A stretch of DNA of 64,000 nucleotides, taken from Prevotella sp. (GTDB lineage Bacteria > Bacteroidota > Bacteroidia > Bacteroidales > Bacteroidaceae). A program made the translations under genes and the position numbers. Below, piece by piece: positions 9,049 to 17,549 of the stretch (position 1 is the stretch's first letter; the number at the start of each line of letters is the position of its first letter). The stretch is taken from positions 1 through 64,000 of the forward strand of contig JAFZRU010000067.1 in assembly GCA_017619755.1 (NCBI GenBank), written 5' to 3'. The notes beneath the pieces are model-generated. The model was not told the DNA's origin, did no database searches, and was given only the letters and a program-made list of their open reading frames with translations.

Positions 9049-9174
9049 TTGCATTACTCTGCTTGCGCGAAGATAGGCGGCGGCTTCGGCTTGTACTACT
9101 CTGCTTGTGCGAAGATAGACGGCGGCTTCGCCTTGCACTACTCTGCTTGAGCGAAGATAGGCGGCGGCTCAACA
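9049..9174. repeat. Three tandem 42-bp repeats
   Basis: Units at 9049-9090, 9091-9132 and 9133-9174 (the last diverging after about 38 bp) share the core CTGCTTGNGCGAAGATAG followed by GCGGCGGCTTCGCC-like sequence. They sit in a 301-bp non-coding gap between the thioredoxin terminator and the next promoter. A related core occurs in opposite orientation at 6733-6750. There are no spacers, so this is not a CRISPR array. Confidence 0.8.
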
Positions 9175-9199
9175 AAAAAAATAAAAAATGTTTTTTTAT

Positions 9200-9230
9200 T
9201 TTGTTTTGTATTCGCCTTGCACTATCTTTG
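9200..9230 (+). promoter_or_regulatory. Promoter of the AAA-ATPase gene
   Basis: TTTG (9200-9203), 19 bp and TATCTTTG (9223-9230) fit the Bacteroidota consensus exactly. Transcription would start near 9236, downstream of the alternative start at 9217 and upstream of the ATG at 9256. Confidence 0.75.
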
Positions 9231-9255
9231 CAAGTGCAACCAAACAAGCACAACC

Positions 9256-10833
9256 ATGGGAATGTTCATCAACAAGGGAAAAACGGCTTTTCAAAGGATT
9301 CGCAATAGCGAGTATGTCGATAAATCGGGGTTGATAGCCCTCGTCAACAGCACATTGTTTACGGAGGCATGTTTCACCTGCGTGAGCCGTTGCCGCCGCT
9401 TCGGAAAGTCGATGGCAGCACGGATGCTATGTGCCTACTATGACAAGTCGTGCAGCTCGCGGGAGCTTTTCGCCGACTTGGAGATAGCCAACCACCCGTC
9501 GTTTGAGACGCATTTGAACAAATACCCGGTCATCTACCTCGATATGACCGACTTCGTAGAGACTTACAAGGATGACAGCATCGTGGCTCACATCAAGGAG
9601 GAACTACGAACGGAAATTCTTGAGACCTACCCTCAGGTGGAGGTGCGAGAGACTGATGACTTGATGCGCTGCCTTTTCCGCATCGCCCAAGCCACGGGTG
9701 AGCAGTTCATTTTCATCATCGACGAGTGGGATGCCATTTGCCGTGAGTTCCCCAAAGGCACCAAGGCGATGGATGACTATGTGGGTTGGCTTCGTAGTAT
9801 GTTCAAGAGCGGCAACGCCCTCAATGTTTTCGCAGGAGTTTATATGACCGGCATCCTGCCCATCAAGAAATACCAGACGGAGTCGGCCCTGAACAATTTC
9901 CAAGAGTATTCCATGGTGGATCCAGGTGACATGGCCTCATTTTTCGGTTTCACCAACAAAGAGGTGAGAATGCTGGCGGAAAAATACAATATGGATTACG
10001 ACGATTTGGCCAAGTGGTACGACGGGTATCAAATTGGCGACGAGCTGTCAATGTTCAATCCCAACTCTGTCATGCTGGCGCTCAAAAGGAAATGGTGTGG
10101 AAGTTACTGGGCCAAGACGGGTGCCTTTGATTCCGTGTCCGAATACATTTCTATGAACTTCGAGGGGTTGAAGGATGATGTCGTGGCGATGCTGGCCGGT
10201 GGATGGGCAAAGGTGAATACTACTAAATTCCAAAATGATATGTCCATCATCCGAAGTCGCGATGACGTGCTGACAGTGCTCATCCACTTGGGCTACCTCT
10301 CATACAATCGACGCAAGAAGGAGTGCAGCATCCCCAACCTTGAAGTCGGTATGGAGATGCAGAACGCTGTGGAGAACACCAACTGGGCCAACGTGGTAGA
10401 GACCCTCCAAAAGTCGGAACGTCTCCTCCGTGCCACCCTCGAAGGAGATGCCGAGGCCGTGGCGAGAGGTGTCGACATGGCTAACGATGAGGAAACAAGC
10501 ATCCTCTCCTACAACAATGAGAACTCCATGGCCTGTGTGCTGAGCATCGCATATTATTACGCCAAAAACGACTACATCATCCATAGGGAATTGGCCTCTG
10601 GCAAGGGTTTCGCCGACCTCGTGCTCATTCCAAGGAAGAACGTCGCTTCCCCCGCCCTGGTGTTGGAGCTGAAATACGACAAGGATGCCGACACCGCCAT
10701 CTCGCAGATCAAGCGGAAGAAATACCCGGCCAAGGTGGCGCAATACACCGGGGACTTGCTCCTCGTGGGCATCAACTACGACAAGGAGACAAAGACCCAT
10801 TCGTGCGTCATCGAAAGGTGGCCGAAGGAATAG
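9256..10833 (+). CDS. AAA-ATPase-like / PD-(D/E)XK nuclease-fold protein
   Basis: This 525-residue protein belongs to the widespread Bacteroidota family of AAA-ATPase-like (PF09820 type) plus C-terminal PD-(D/E)XK (DUF1703/PDDEXK_9 type) proteins. A P-loop-like segment CRRFGKSMAAR lies at about residues 45-55 and a Walker B FIIDEWDA at about 153-160. The C-terminal nuclease-like motif reads GFADLVLIPRK, then LVLELKYDKD, then QIKRKKY. The function is not established; genomes often carry many paralogues, and a role in defence or in mobile-element biology has been suspected. The start is set by the promoter at 9200-9230. It has its own promoter and stands apart from its neighbours. Confidence 0.82.
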   Translation: MGMFINKGKTAFQRIRNSEYVDKSGLIALVNSTLFTEACFTCVSRCRRFGKSMAARMLCAYYDKSCSSRELFADLEIANHPSFETHLNKYPVIYLDMTDFVETYKDDSIVAHIKEELRTEILETYPQVEVRETDDLMRCLFRIAQATGEQFIFIIDEWDAICREFPKGTKAMDDYVGWLRSMFKSGNALNVFAGVYMTGILPIKKYQTESALNNFQEYSMVDPGDMASFFGFTNKEVRMLAEKYNMDYDDLAKWYDGYQIGDELSMFNPNSVMLALKRKWCGSYWAKTGAFDSVSEYISMNFEGLKDDVVAMLAGGWAKVNTTKFQNDMSIIRSRDDVLTVLIHLGYLSYNRRKKECSIPNLEVGMEMQNAVENTNWANVVETLQKSERLLRATLEGDAEAVARGVDMANDEETSILSYNNENSMACVLSIAYYYAKNDYIIHRELASGKGFADLVLIPRKNVASPALVLELKYDKDADTAISQIKRKKYPAKVAQYTGDLLLVGINYDKETKTHSCVIERWPKE

Positions 10834-10882
10834 AAAGTGAGTATTGCCTGTTTTGCAAAACCAAAAACAAACAGATAAACAG

Positions 10883-12019
10883 ATGAACAGAAAAGTGTTT
10901 CAACTTGCTGCGATGGCCATATTGGCATTTGCAGCCGTGACCATGCAAGCCAATGACGGCGTGTATTACGTGAATGGAAATCAACTGGTGCCCGTGCGGG
11001 AGACCGACATCGCCGTGGTGAAAGAAGTGCTCACCATCAACCTATGCGACGACGGTTATGCCTCCGTCGATGTGCAATATGAATTCATGAACCGTGGCAA
11101 GGCCAAGACCGTGGAGATGGGTTTCGAGGCCCAAGCCCCATACAATGCCGAAGTGAAAGTGAATAAAGCCGGCAAGCATCCCTTCATCTCCAATTTCACC
11201 GCCACGTTGAACGGGAAGCAGATAGACTACCGCAACGCCATCGTGGTGGAAAAGTTGGACGAGGAATGTGACTTCGTGCCTGTTGACCGCAAGCGATATT
11301 TGTTGGACAAGGAAGGCGACTGGGATCCCGGCTGCCACCTCTACGACACCAAGGCCGACGACATCGTGCCTTTCGCCTACGCATACCTCTTCACCGCCAA
11401 CTTCAAGGAAGGCCTCAACACGGTACACCACACCTACCGCTACCGCATGTCATTTGGCGTGGGGCGCACCTTCGAGGTACCTTATTGGCTGAAGCCCGCC
11501 ATGCGATGGGCCAACCGCCAAATCGATGACTTCACCCTGCGCATCAAGGCCGATGGCACCGCCAAGCATTTCATCATTGCCGACTCACTCTTCGCCGCCG
11601 CCCCCTTCAAGGTGACCCAAGGGAAGGGCAAAATCCGCAAGAACACCTTTGGTTATGAGACCACTTTCACGGAGGTGTCCCTTCGCAACGGTGTCGTGGA
11701 ATGGCATGCCCGCAACTTCAAACCCAAAGACAACTTTGTCATTTGTTCCGCTGACATTCACACCTGTTTCAACGAAGAATACCCCTTTGGCTATTTCTAC
11801 GACAGGAGCGACACATACGTTCCCAGTTGGCAGGAAGACAAAATCGACAAGCGCATCCTGCGCAACCTGCCCTACGCCCACCGTGGGTATGTGTTCAAGG
11901 ACGCGAAATTGAAAGCATATTTCAACCAATTGTGGTGGTATATGCCCGACCCGTCCTGGAAAGCCTCCACAGACGGTTTCACGCCAAAAGAGCAAGAATA
12001 CATCAGCGGAGGACAATAG
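10883..12019 (+). CDS. Secreted YARHG-domain protein (DUF4424-like N-terminus)
   Basis: This 378-residue exported protein has a signal peptide at about residues 1-24 (cleavage after MQA). A long beta-rich region (YYVNGNQLVPVRETDIAVVKE, then DVQYEFMNRGKAKTVEMGFEA) resembles DUF4424-type proteins. The last 50 residues resemble a YARHG domain: NLPYAHRGYVFKDAKLKAYF, then QLWWYMPDPSW. The signature reads YAHRG instead of YARHG. YARHG proteins are extracellular and of unknown function, with a suspected role in cell-wall or peptidoglycan contact. The start at 10883 is chosen because it opens the signal peptide; the in-frame 10844 start would add a polar 13-residue leader. Confidence 0.7.
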   Translation: MNRKVFQLAAMAILAFAAVTMQANDGVYYVNGNQLVPVRETDIAVVKEVLTINLCDDGYASVDVQYEFMNRGKAKTVEMGFEAQAPYNAEVKVNKAGKHPFISNFTATLNGKQIDYRNAIVVEKLDEECDFVPVDRKRYLLDKEGDWDPGCHLYDTKADDIVPFAYAYLFTANFKEGLNTVHHTYRYRMSFGVGRTFEVPYWLKPAMRWANRQIDDFTLRIKADGTAKHFIIADSLFAAAPFKVTQGKGKIRKNTFGYETTFTEVSLRNGVVEWHARNFKPKDNFVICSADIHTCFNEEYPFGYFYDRSDTYVPSWQEDKIDKRILRNLPYAHRGYVFKDAKLKAYFNQLWWYMPDPSWKASTDGFTPKEQEYISGGQ

Positions 12020-12069
12020 CCATTCCTTAAAAAAGCTTAACGGAAATGCCATTTTTGCTTTCTTGGTAT

Positions 12070-12077
12070 TATATTTG
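12070..12077 (+). promoter_or_regulatory. -7 element upstream of rpoN
   Basis: TATATTTG matches TAnnTTTG and lies 30 bp before the rpoN ATG. No TTTG is found at the right spacing upstream. Confidence 0.5.
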
Positions 12078-12107
12078 TAGGCTGTAACGTCAACATAGCA
12101 GGAAGCC

Positions 12108-13517
12108 ATGGCCAAGCAAACACTCAAGCAAGGACTGAAACAGACGCAGAAGCAGCGGCTCACCCCCCTTCAACTGCTCATAGGGCAGATGATAGAGAAG
12201 CCCGTGGACCAACTGCAGGAATACGTCAGCCATCAACTCATAGACAACCCTGCCTTGGAAGCCACCCCCGACGACAACCCCACTTGGGAAGAGCCGTCGG
12301 AACAAGCACCGGTGTCGGAGCAGGAGTCCGCCGTTAGCGACTACAACACATGGGAAGACACCATCCCCGTGCAGGTGCAAGGCCCACGTCAAGACCCCTC
12401 CGACAGCGTATCGTTCTATGACAAGCTCAAGGAGCAGATGGGAGAAAGCGAGCTTGACGAGCGGCAGAGACACATTATGGAATACCTCATCGGTTCCTTG
12501 GACAACGACGGTTTGCTGCGCAAGACCTGCGACACCATCTGCGACGAGATGGACATCTACCACAATTTTGAATGTACGCCGGAGGAGGTGGAGGAGGTGC
12601 TGACCATCCTCCAGGACTTCGACCCGCCGGGCATCGGGGCCCAAAACCTCCAGCAATGCCTCATGCTGCAGGTGAAGCGCCGCAAGGAAGGATGGGTGAA
12701 AGATATGCTCACCAAAATCATCAGCACCTATTTCGACGACCTCATCAAGAACCATTGGGACAAGTTGCAACGCAGCCTTCACCTCGACGACGAGCAAAAG
12801 GAGAGCCTGCGCGCAGAGGTGAGAAAACTCAACCCCAAGCCCGGGGCCGCCCTTGGCGAGGCCGTCGGCGCCAGCAAACTGCAAGTCACCCCCGACTTCG
12901 TGGTGGAGACCGACGAGGAGGGGCATGTCAACTTCTCCCTCAACCGAGGCCGCCTGCCCCAATTAGAAGTCTCTGAAGCCTACTTGGAGACCATCAACAA
13001 CCTCAAGGGACTTTCACGCCGCGACAAGGAGGCCCTGCCCCTGTTGCGCAAGGACGTGGAGGGTGCCAAGATGCTCATCGAGGCCATCCAGCAACGCCAA
13101 ATCACCCTGACGAAAACCATGGCGGCCATCATCAAGCGGCAGAAGAAATTCTTCCTCGACGGCGACGAGGCCGACCTCAGTCCGATGACGCTGAAGGACG
13201 TGGCCGGCGACACCGGCCTCGACATCTCCACCATCTCTCGCGTCACCAACGAGAAATACGCCGACACGCCCTGGGGCGTCTTCCGTCTCCGCTTCTTCTT
13301 CAACGACCGCTACGACAACGACGGCGACGAGGTCTCCACAAGAAAAATCAAAAGCCTCCTCAAGGACATCATCGACCACGAGGACAAGCGACATCCCCTC
13401 ACCGACATGCAGTTGGAAGAGGAAATCAAGAAGCGCGGCTTCAACACCAAGCGCCGCACCATCGTGAAATACCGCGAGCAAATGAACATCCCCCGCTCAA
13501 GCCTCAGGAAACAATGA
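12108..13517 (+). CDS. rpoN: RNA polymerase sigma-54 factor
   Basis: This 469-residue sigma-54 directs RNA polymerase to -24/-12 promoters and needs AAA+ activators. It has the Gln/Leu-rich region I (LKQGLKQTQKQRLTPLQLLIGQM), an acidic region II, the core-binding region, the HTH (TGLDISTISRVTNEKY) and the C-terminal RpoN box (KRRTIVKYREQMNIP; consensus ARRTVAKYRE). It is the first gene of a tight operon: the next gene overlaps it by 4 bp, and purE, ispG and an aldo/keto reductase follow. Confidence 0.95.
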   Translation: MAKQTLKQGLKQTQKQRLTPLQLLIGQMIEKPVDQLQEYVSHQLIDNPALEATPDDNPTWEEPSEQAPVSEQESAVSDYNTWEDTIPVQVQGPRQDPSDSVSFYDKLKEQMGESELDERQRHIMEYLIGSLDNDGLLRKTCDTICDEMDIYHNFECTPEEVEEVLTILQDFDPPGIGAQNLQQCLMLQVKRRKEGWVKDMLTKIISTYFDDLIKNHWDKLQRSLHLDDEQKESLRAEVRKLNPKPGAALGEAVGASKLQVTPDFVVETDEEGHVNFSLNRGRLPQLEVSEAYLETINNLKGLSRRDKEALPLLRKDVEGAKMLIEAIQQRQITLTKTMAAIIKRQKKFFLDGDEADLSPMTLKDVAGDTGLDISTISRVTNEKYADTPWGVFRLRFFFNDRYDNDGDEVSTRKIKSLLKDIIDHEDKRHPLTDMQLEEEIKKRGFNTKRRTIVKYREQMNIPRSSLRKQ

Positions 13518-14125
13518 AAGAGAAAGACATCAACCAACTGTCGAAAGTGGTCAGTGCGGCCACCTCGCCACTCTACATGCCCATCATAGGACTGTTAGCC
13601 CTCTTCATCTTCAGCTACCTCAGTCTTCTGCACTGGCAAGTGAAACTATACATCCTCATCCATATCGTGCTCTTCACCATCATGCTCCCCGCCACCCTCA
13701 TACGCATCTACTGCAGATACCAGGGATGGACAAAGGAAGAGCTGAAGGAGGACAAGCAGAAGCAAGCCATCCCCTTTGTCATCCTCATAGCCAACTATTT
13801 CTGGTGCTACTACTGCTTGAGCGTCAACCACGTGCCATACACCATCCGCTGCATCCTCGTCACCGCCATGATGGTGCTGCTGCTCTGCGTCCTCATCCAA
13901 AGACGCTGGCACATCTCCACCCACGCGGCAGGAATGGGAGCCCTCACCGGCGCCGTGGTGGCCTTCGCAGAAATATTCTCCTTCAACCCCACCTGGTGGC
14001 TCTGCCTGATCATCCTCATGGCTGGCATGGTGGGCACCAGCCGCATGACCCTCAAGGGGCACACCTTAGGACAGGTATTAGGCGGATACTTCTTAGGCAT
14101 CGCCTGCGCCCTACTGACCATCTAA
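13514..14125 (+). CDS. PAP2-like integral membrane protein
   Basis: This is a 203-residue membrane protein with about six hydrophobic helices. The segment WHISTHAAGMGALTG and the later GTSRMTLKGHTLGQVLGGYFLG match the second and third motifs of PAP2 phosphatases (SxH, then SR-x5-H). The first motif (KX6RP) is not obvious, and the residue that normally supports the catalytic histidine (Asp) is replaced by Gln (HTLGQ). It may be a degenerate or differently specific lipid phosphatase. It overlaps rpoN by 4 bp and precedes purE by 27 bp. Confidence 0.65.
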   Translation: MKEKDINQLSKVVSAATSPLYMPIIGLLALFIFSYLSLLHWQVKLYILIHIVLFTIMLPATLIRIYCRYQGWTKEELKEDKQKQAIPFVILIANYFWCYYCLSVNHVPYTIRCILVTAMMVLLLCVLIQRRWHISTHAAGMGALTGAVVAFAEIFSFNPTWWLCLIILMAGMVGTSRMTLKGHTLGQVLGGYFLGIACALLTI

Positions 14126-14152
14126 ACAACGACAACCCAAACAACCACCATC

Positions 14153-14662
14153 ATGACACCACTGGTAAGCATTATCATGGGCAGCACCAGCGACCTGCCC
14201 GTCATGGAGAAGGCCATGGGCCTGCTCGATGAAATGGAAATACCCTTCGAAGTGAACGCCCTCTCCGCACACCGCACGCCACAAGCCGTGGAGCAGTTTG
14301 CCAAAAGCGCCAAGGGGCGTGGAGTGAAAGTCATCATCGCCGCTGCCGGCATGGCAGCCGCCCTGCCCGGCGTCATCGCCGCCTCCACCACACTGCCCGT
14401 CATCGGCGTTCCCATCAAGGGAATGCTCGACGGCCTCGACGCCATGCTCAGCATCATCCAGATGCCTCCAGGCATCCCCGTCGCCACCGTGGGCGTCAAC
14501 GGCGCCCTCAACGCCGCCATCCTCGCCGCCGAGATCCTCGCCCTGACCGACGCCGCCGTGGCGGACAAGGTGGAAGCCTACAAATCACGTCTTGGAGAGA
14601 AGATAGAGAAGGCCAACCTCCAATTGGCTGACATCAAGCAGTACACCTACAAGACCAACTAA
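14153..14662 (+). CDS. purE: N5-carboxyaminoimidazole ribonucleotide mutase
   Basis: This 169-residue class I PurE rearranges N5-CAIR to CAIR in purine synthesis. The signature is clear: SIIMGSTSDLPVMEKA, EVNALSAHRTP (active-site His), IIAAAGMAAALPGV and PVIGVPIKGMLDGLDAMLSIIQMPPGIPVA. The length is normal for the family. No purK is adjacent. It begins 27 bp after the PAP2-like gene and ends 3 bp before ispG. Confidence 0.96.
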   Translation: MTPLVSIIMGSTSDLPVMEKAMGLLDEMEIPFEVNALSAHRTPQAVEQFAKSAKGRGVKVIIAAAGMAAALPGVIAASTTLPVIGVPIKGMLDGLDAMLSIIQMPPGIPVATVGVNGALNAAILAAEILALTDAAVADKVEAYKSRLGEKIEKANLQLADIKQYTYKTN

Positions 14663-14665
14663 GCC

Positions 14666-16516
14666 ATGCACGACCTTTTCAACTACCACCGCCGACCCTC
14701 CACCGAGGTCATCGTGGGCAACTGCCCGTTAGGGGGAGCCCATCCCATCCGTGTGCAGTCGATGGCCACCGTGCCCACCACCGACACCGTGGGGTGCGTG
14801 GCGCAGGCCCGCCGCATCATCCAAGCCGGGGGAGAGTACGTGCGCTTCACCACGCAAGGCACGAGGGAAGCAGAGAACATGGCCAACATCCGCGACAGGC
14901 TGCGGCAAGAGGGATTCGACACCCCCTTGGTGGCCGACGTGCATTTCAACCCCCATGTGGCGGAGGTGGCCGCCCGGAATTGCGAGAAGGTGCGCATCAA
15001 CCCCGGCAACTATGTGGACCCCGCCCGGACGTTCAAGCAACTGGAATACACCGACGAGGAATACGCTAATGAATTGGGAAAGATAGAGGAAACGCTGCTC
15101 CCCCTTCTCAGCATCTGCCGCGAGCACGGCACCGCCCTGCGCATCGGCGTCAACCATGGTTCGCTCTCCGACCGCATCATGTCGAGATACGGCGACACAC
15201 CACAGGGCATCGTGGAAAGTTGCATGGAGTTCCTGCGCATCTGCAAGAGGGAGAAGTTTCACAACATCGTCATTTCCATCAAGGCCTCCAACACCATGGT
15301 CATGGTGCAGTCAGTGAGACTGCTCGTGGAGCAGATGGACAAGGAAGACATACACTACCCCCTCCACCTCGGCGTAACGGAGGCCGGCGAGGGAGAGGAC
15401 GGTCGCATCAAGAGCGCTGTGGGCATAGGAGCCCTCCTGGCCGACGGCATCGGCGACACCATCCGCGTCTCGCTCAGCGAAGAGCCGGAATGTGAAATCC
15501 CCGTGGCCAGGCACTTGGTGGAGCATTTCGCCCAGCACAAGGGCCATGCACCCATCGACGCCACGCCCTTCAAGGGCTTCGACTACACGTCCCCCCGGCG
15601 CAGGAAGACCAAGGCCATCGGAGTGGTGGGCGGCGACAACCTGCCCGTCGTCGTCTGCACCGGAGACAGTCGTGAGGCCAAACGCACCGGAAACATGCAA
15701 CCCGACTTCATCTACACCGGCAAGGACCATCCCATACACACCGGCGCACCCGGATCATCCTTCATCATCGACCACGACGCGTGGCAGTCGCTGCCCGGCA
15801 CCTATCCCCTCTACCAACCCCACGAGGCAGGACTGATAGAAACCGACGACATCCCCTTGAAATTCCTCATGGTACGCTACGGCGAGCATCGGGAGGAATA
15901 CCTGCACTGCCTGAGAAACCACCCCGAGGTGGCCGTGGTGAGCGTGAGCAGCAACGCCAACCCCTTGGGAGAGCACCGCGCACTGGCGCACGAGTTAATG
16001 AGGGAGGGTTTGGAAAACCCCATCATCTTCCTTCACAACTACCTTTATAATAAGGAGCAAATGGGAATGCTCCAAATGGACGCCGCCGCCGACATGGGCG
16101 CCCTGATGGCCGACGGCCTCGCCGACGGAATATGGGTGACCAACGAGGGCGACATTTCCTGCGACGACCTGACAAACACCGCCTTCGCCATCCTGCAGGC
16201 CGGACGGCTGCGCATGAGCAAGACCGAGTACATCAGTTGTCCGGGATGTGGACGCACCCTCTACGACCTGCAAGCCACCATCGCCCGCATCAAGGCCGCC
16301 ACCCAGCACCTCAAGGGTCTCAAGATAGGCATCATGGGGTGCATCGTCAACGGTCCGGGAGAGATGGCCGACGCCGACTACGGTTATGTGGGAGCCGGCC
16401 CCGGGCGCGTGTCGCTCTACCGTCGCAAGCAATGTGTGGAGAAGAACATCCCTGAAAGCATGGCAGTGGAAAAACTGCTGCAACTGATAGAACAAACAGA
16501 AAAAGAAAAGCCATGA
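14666..16516 (+). CDS. ispG: 4-hydroxy-3-methylbut-2-enyl diphosphate synthase (large type)
   Basis: This 616-residue IspG (GcpE) converts MEcPP to HMBPP in the non-mevalonate isoprenoid pathway. The N-terminal TIM-barrel contains GGAHPIRVQSMATVPTTDT, VADVHFNPHVA and KVRINPGNYVD. The Fe-S domain carries ISCPGCGRTLYDLQ, then GIMGCIVNGPGEMADADYGYVGAGPG, with the cluster cysteines intact. A central insertion of about 250 residues makes it the long form known from Bacteroidota, Chlorobi and plastids rather than the roughly 370-residue E. coli form. It overlaps the next gene by 4 bp. A polyprenyl synthase using the pathway product lies at 47 kb. Confidence 0.95.
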   Translation: MHDLFNYHRRPSTEVIVGNCPLGGAHPIRVQSMATVPTTDTVGCVAQARRIIQAGGEYVRFTTQGTREAENMANIRDRLRQEGFDTPLVADVHFNPHVAEVAARNCEKVRINPGNYVDPARTFKQLEYTDEEYANELGKIEETLLPLLSICREHGTALRIGVNHGSLSDRIMSRYGDTPQGIVESCMEFLRICKREKFHNIVISIKASNTMVMVQSVRLLVEQMDKEDIHYPLHLGVTEAGEGEDGRIKSAVGIGALLADGIGDTIRVSLSEEPECEIPVARHLVEHFAQHKGHAPIDATPFKGFDYTSPRRRKTKAIGVVGGDNLPVVVCTGDSREAKRTGNMQPDFIYTGKDHPIHTGAPGSSFIIDHDAWQSLPGTYPLYQPHEAGLIETDDIPLKFLMVRYGEHREEYLHCLRNHPEVAVVSVSSNANPLGEHRALAHELMREGLENPIIFLHNYLYNKEQMGMLQMDAAADMGALMADGLADGIWVTNEGDISCDDLTNTAFAILQAGRLRMSKTEYISCPGCGRTLYDLQATIARIKAATQHLKGLKIGIMGCIVNGPGEMADADYGYVGAGPGRVSLYRRKQCVEKNIPESMAVEKLLQLIEQTEKEKP

Positions 16517-17484
16517 ACACCAAGAAACATTACATCGCCGCCCCGGACCGCTATGCCGACGCGGCCGACCTTTACCGCCGCTGCGGAAGAAGCGGCGTGT
16601 TGCTCCCCAAAGTCTCACTCGGCTTCTGGCACAATTTCGGAGACATCGACCCCTACCAACGAAGCCGCGACATCACTCACTACGCCTTCGACCATGGCAT
16701 CACCCACTTCGACTTAGCCAACAACTACGGGCCACCCTACGGCACGGCGGAGGAAACCATGGGGCGGCTGATGCAAGAAGACTTCGCACCCTACCGCGAC
16801 GAACTCTTCATCAGTTCCAAGGCCGGCTACGACATGTGGGAAGGCCCCTACGGCAACTGGGGGTCGAGGAAATACCTCTTCGCCAGTTTGGAGCAAAGCC
16901 TCCGCCGCATGCATATAGAATATGTGGACCTCTTCTACAGCCACCGCTACGACCCCGAGACACCCTTGGAGGAAACCCTGCAGGCCCTCGTGGATATCGT
17001 GCGACAAGGGAAGGCACTCTATGTAGGCATCTCCCGTTGGCCGCTGCCCGCCCTGAAAGTGGCCGACAAATACCTGCGGGAGCGCGATGTGCCGCTGCTC
17101 ATCTACCAAGGAAAGCTCAACCTGCTCGACCGCTCGCCACAAGAGGAGGGCGTGACGGATTACTGCCACGAGCACGGCATCGGCTTCATTTCATTCTCTC
17201 CCCTCGCGCAGGGGTTGCTCACCGACCGCTACCTCAACGGCATCCCGGAAGACTCGAGAATGTCAAGAGGCAGTTCGCTGAGCAGCACCGAGCTCACCCC
17301 CGACCTGTTGCAGCAGTTGCAGCAGCTCAACAGCGAGGCGGCCAAACGCGGCGAGACGCTGGCCGAGATGGCCTTGGCATGGATTTTGGCGCAAAAAGGC
17401 GTCACCTCCGTCTTGGTGGGAGCCAGCAGCGTGAGCCAGTTGGAGAAGAACCTGCGGTGCGTGCACGCCAAAGCCTTCGAGTAA
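16513..17484 (+). CDS. Aldo/keto reductase, YghZ-like
   Basis: This is a 323-residue NADPH-dependent aldo/keto reductase with the (beta/alpha)8 fold. Catalytic-tetrad positions are visible: Asp and Tyr in HFDLANNYGPPYG, Lys in FISSKAGYDM, and His in LFYSHRYDPE. The sequence GYDMWEGPYGNWGSRKYL is typical of the L-glyceraldehyde-3-phosphate/methylglyoxal reductase group (YghZ/MgrA). The exact substrate is inferred. It is the last gene of the rpoN operon and ends 14 bp before a strong bidirectional terminator. Confidence 0.85.
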   Translation: MNTKKHYIAAPDRYADAADLYRRCGRSGVLLPKVSLGFWHNFGDIDPYQRSRDITHYAFDHGITHFDLANNYGPPYGTAEETMGRLMQEDFAPYRDELFISSKAGYDMWEGPYGNWGSRKYLFASLEQSLRRMHIEYVDLFYSHRYDPETPLEETLQALVDIVRQGKALYVGISRWPLPALKVADKYLRERDVPLLIYQGKLNLLDRSPQEEGVTDYCHEHGIGFISFSPLAQGLLTDRYLNGIPEDSRMSRGSSLSSTELTPDLLQQLQQLNSEAAKRGETLAEMALAWILAQKGVTSVLVGASSVSQLEKNLRCVHAKAFE

Positions 17485-17498
17485 CAAGAAGACACCAT

Positions 17499-17544
17499 CA
17501 ACGACAACCGTCCGAACAGCTTTCTGTTCGGGCGGTTGTCGTTG
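17499..17544. terminator. Bidirectional terminator between convergent genes
   Basis: A 21-bp stem pairs CAACGACAACCGTCCGAACAG with CTGTTCGGGCGGTTGTCGTTG, with one G-T wobble and a 4-nt loop. It lies between the ends of the aldo/keto reductase gene (plus) and the rubredoxin gene (minus) and probably serves both. Confidence 0.85.
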
Positions 17545-17549
17545 GTCAT

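Noticed and set aside
9049..9174. CRISPR array
   Set aside because: The three 42-bp units are contiguous, without unique spacers, and no cas gene is in the window.
12051..12077. Full -33/-7 promoter of rpoN
   Set aside because: The only TTTG (12054-12057) is 12 bp from the -7 element, too close for the Bacteroidota consensus, so only the -7 element is listed.
13808..13826. Another copy of the CTGCTTGAGCG repeat core
   Set aside because: The match is inside the PAP2-like coding sequence (YYCLSVNH) and stops after 11 bases, so it is probably coincidental.
14666..16516. Fusion or insertion event in ispG because of its 616-residue length
   Set aside because: The long form with a central insertion is normal for IspG of Bacteroidota, so it is not an anomaly.
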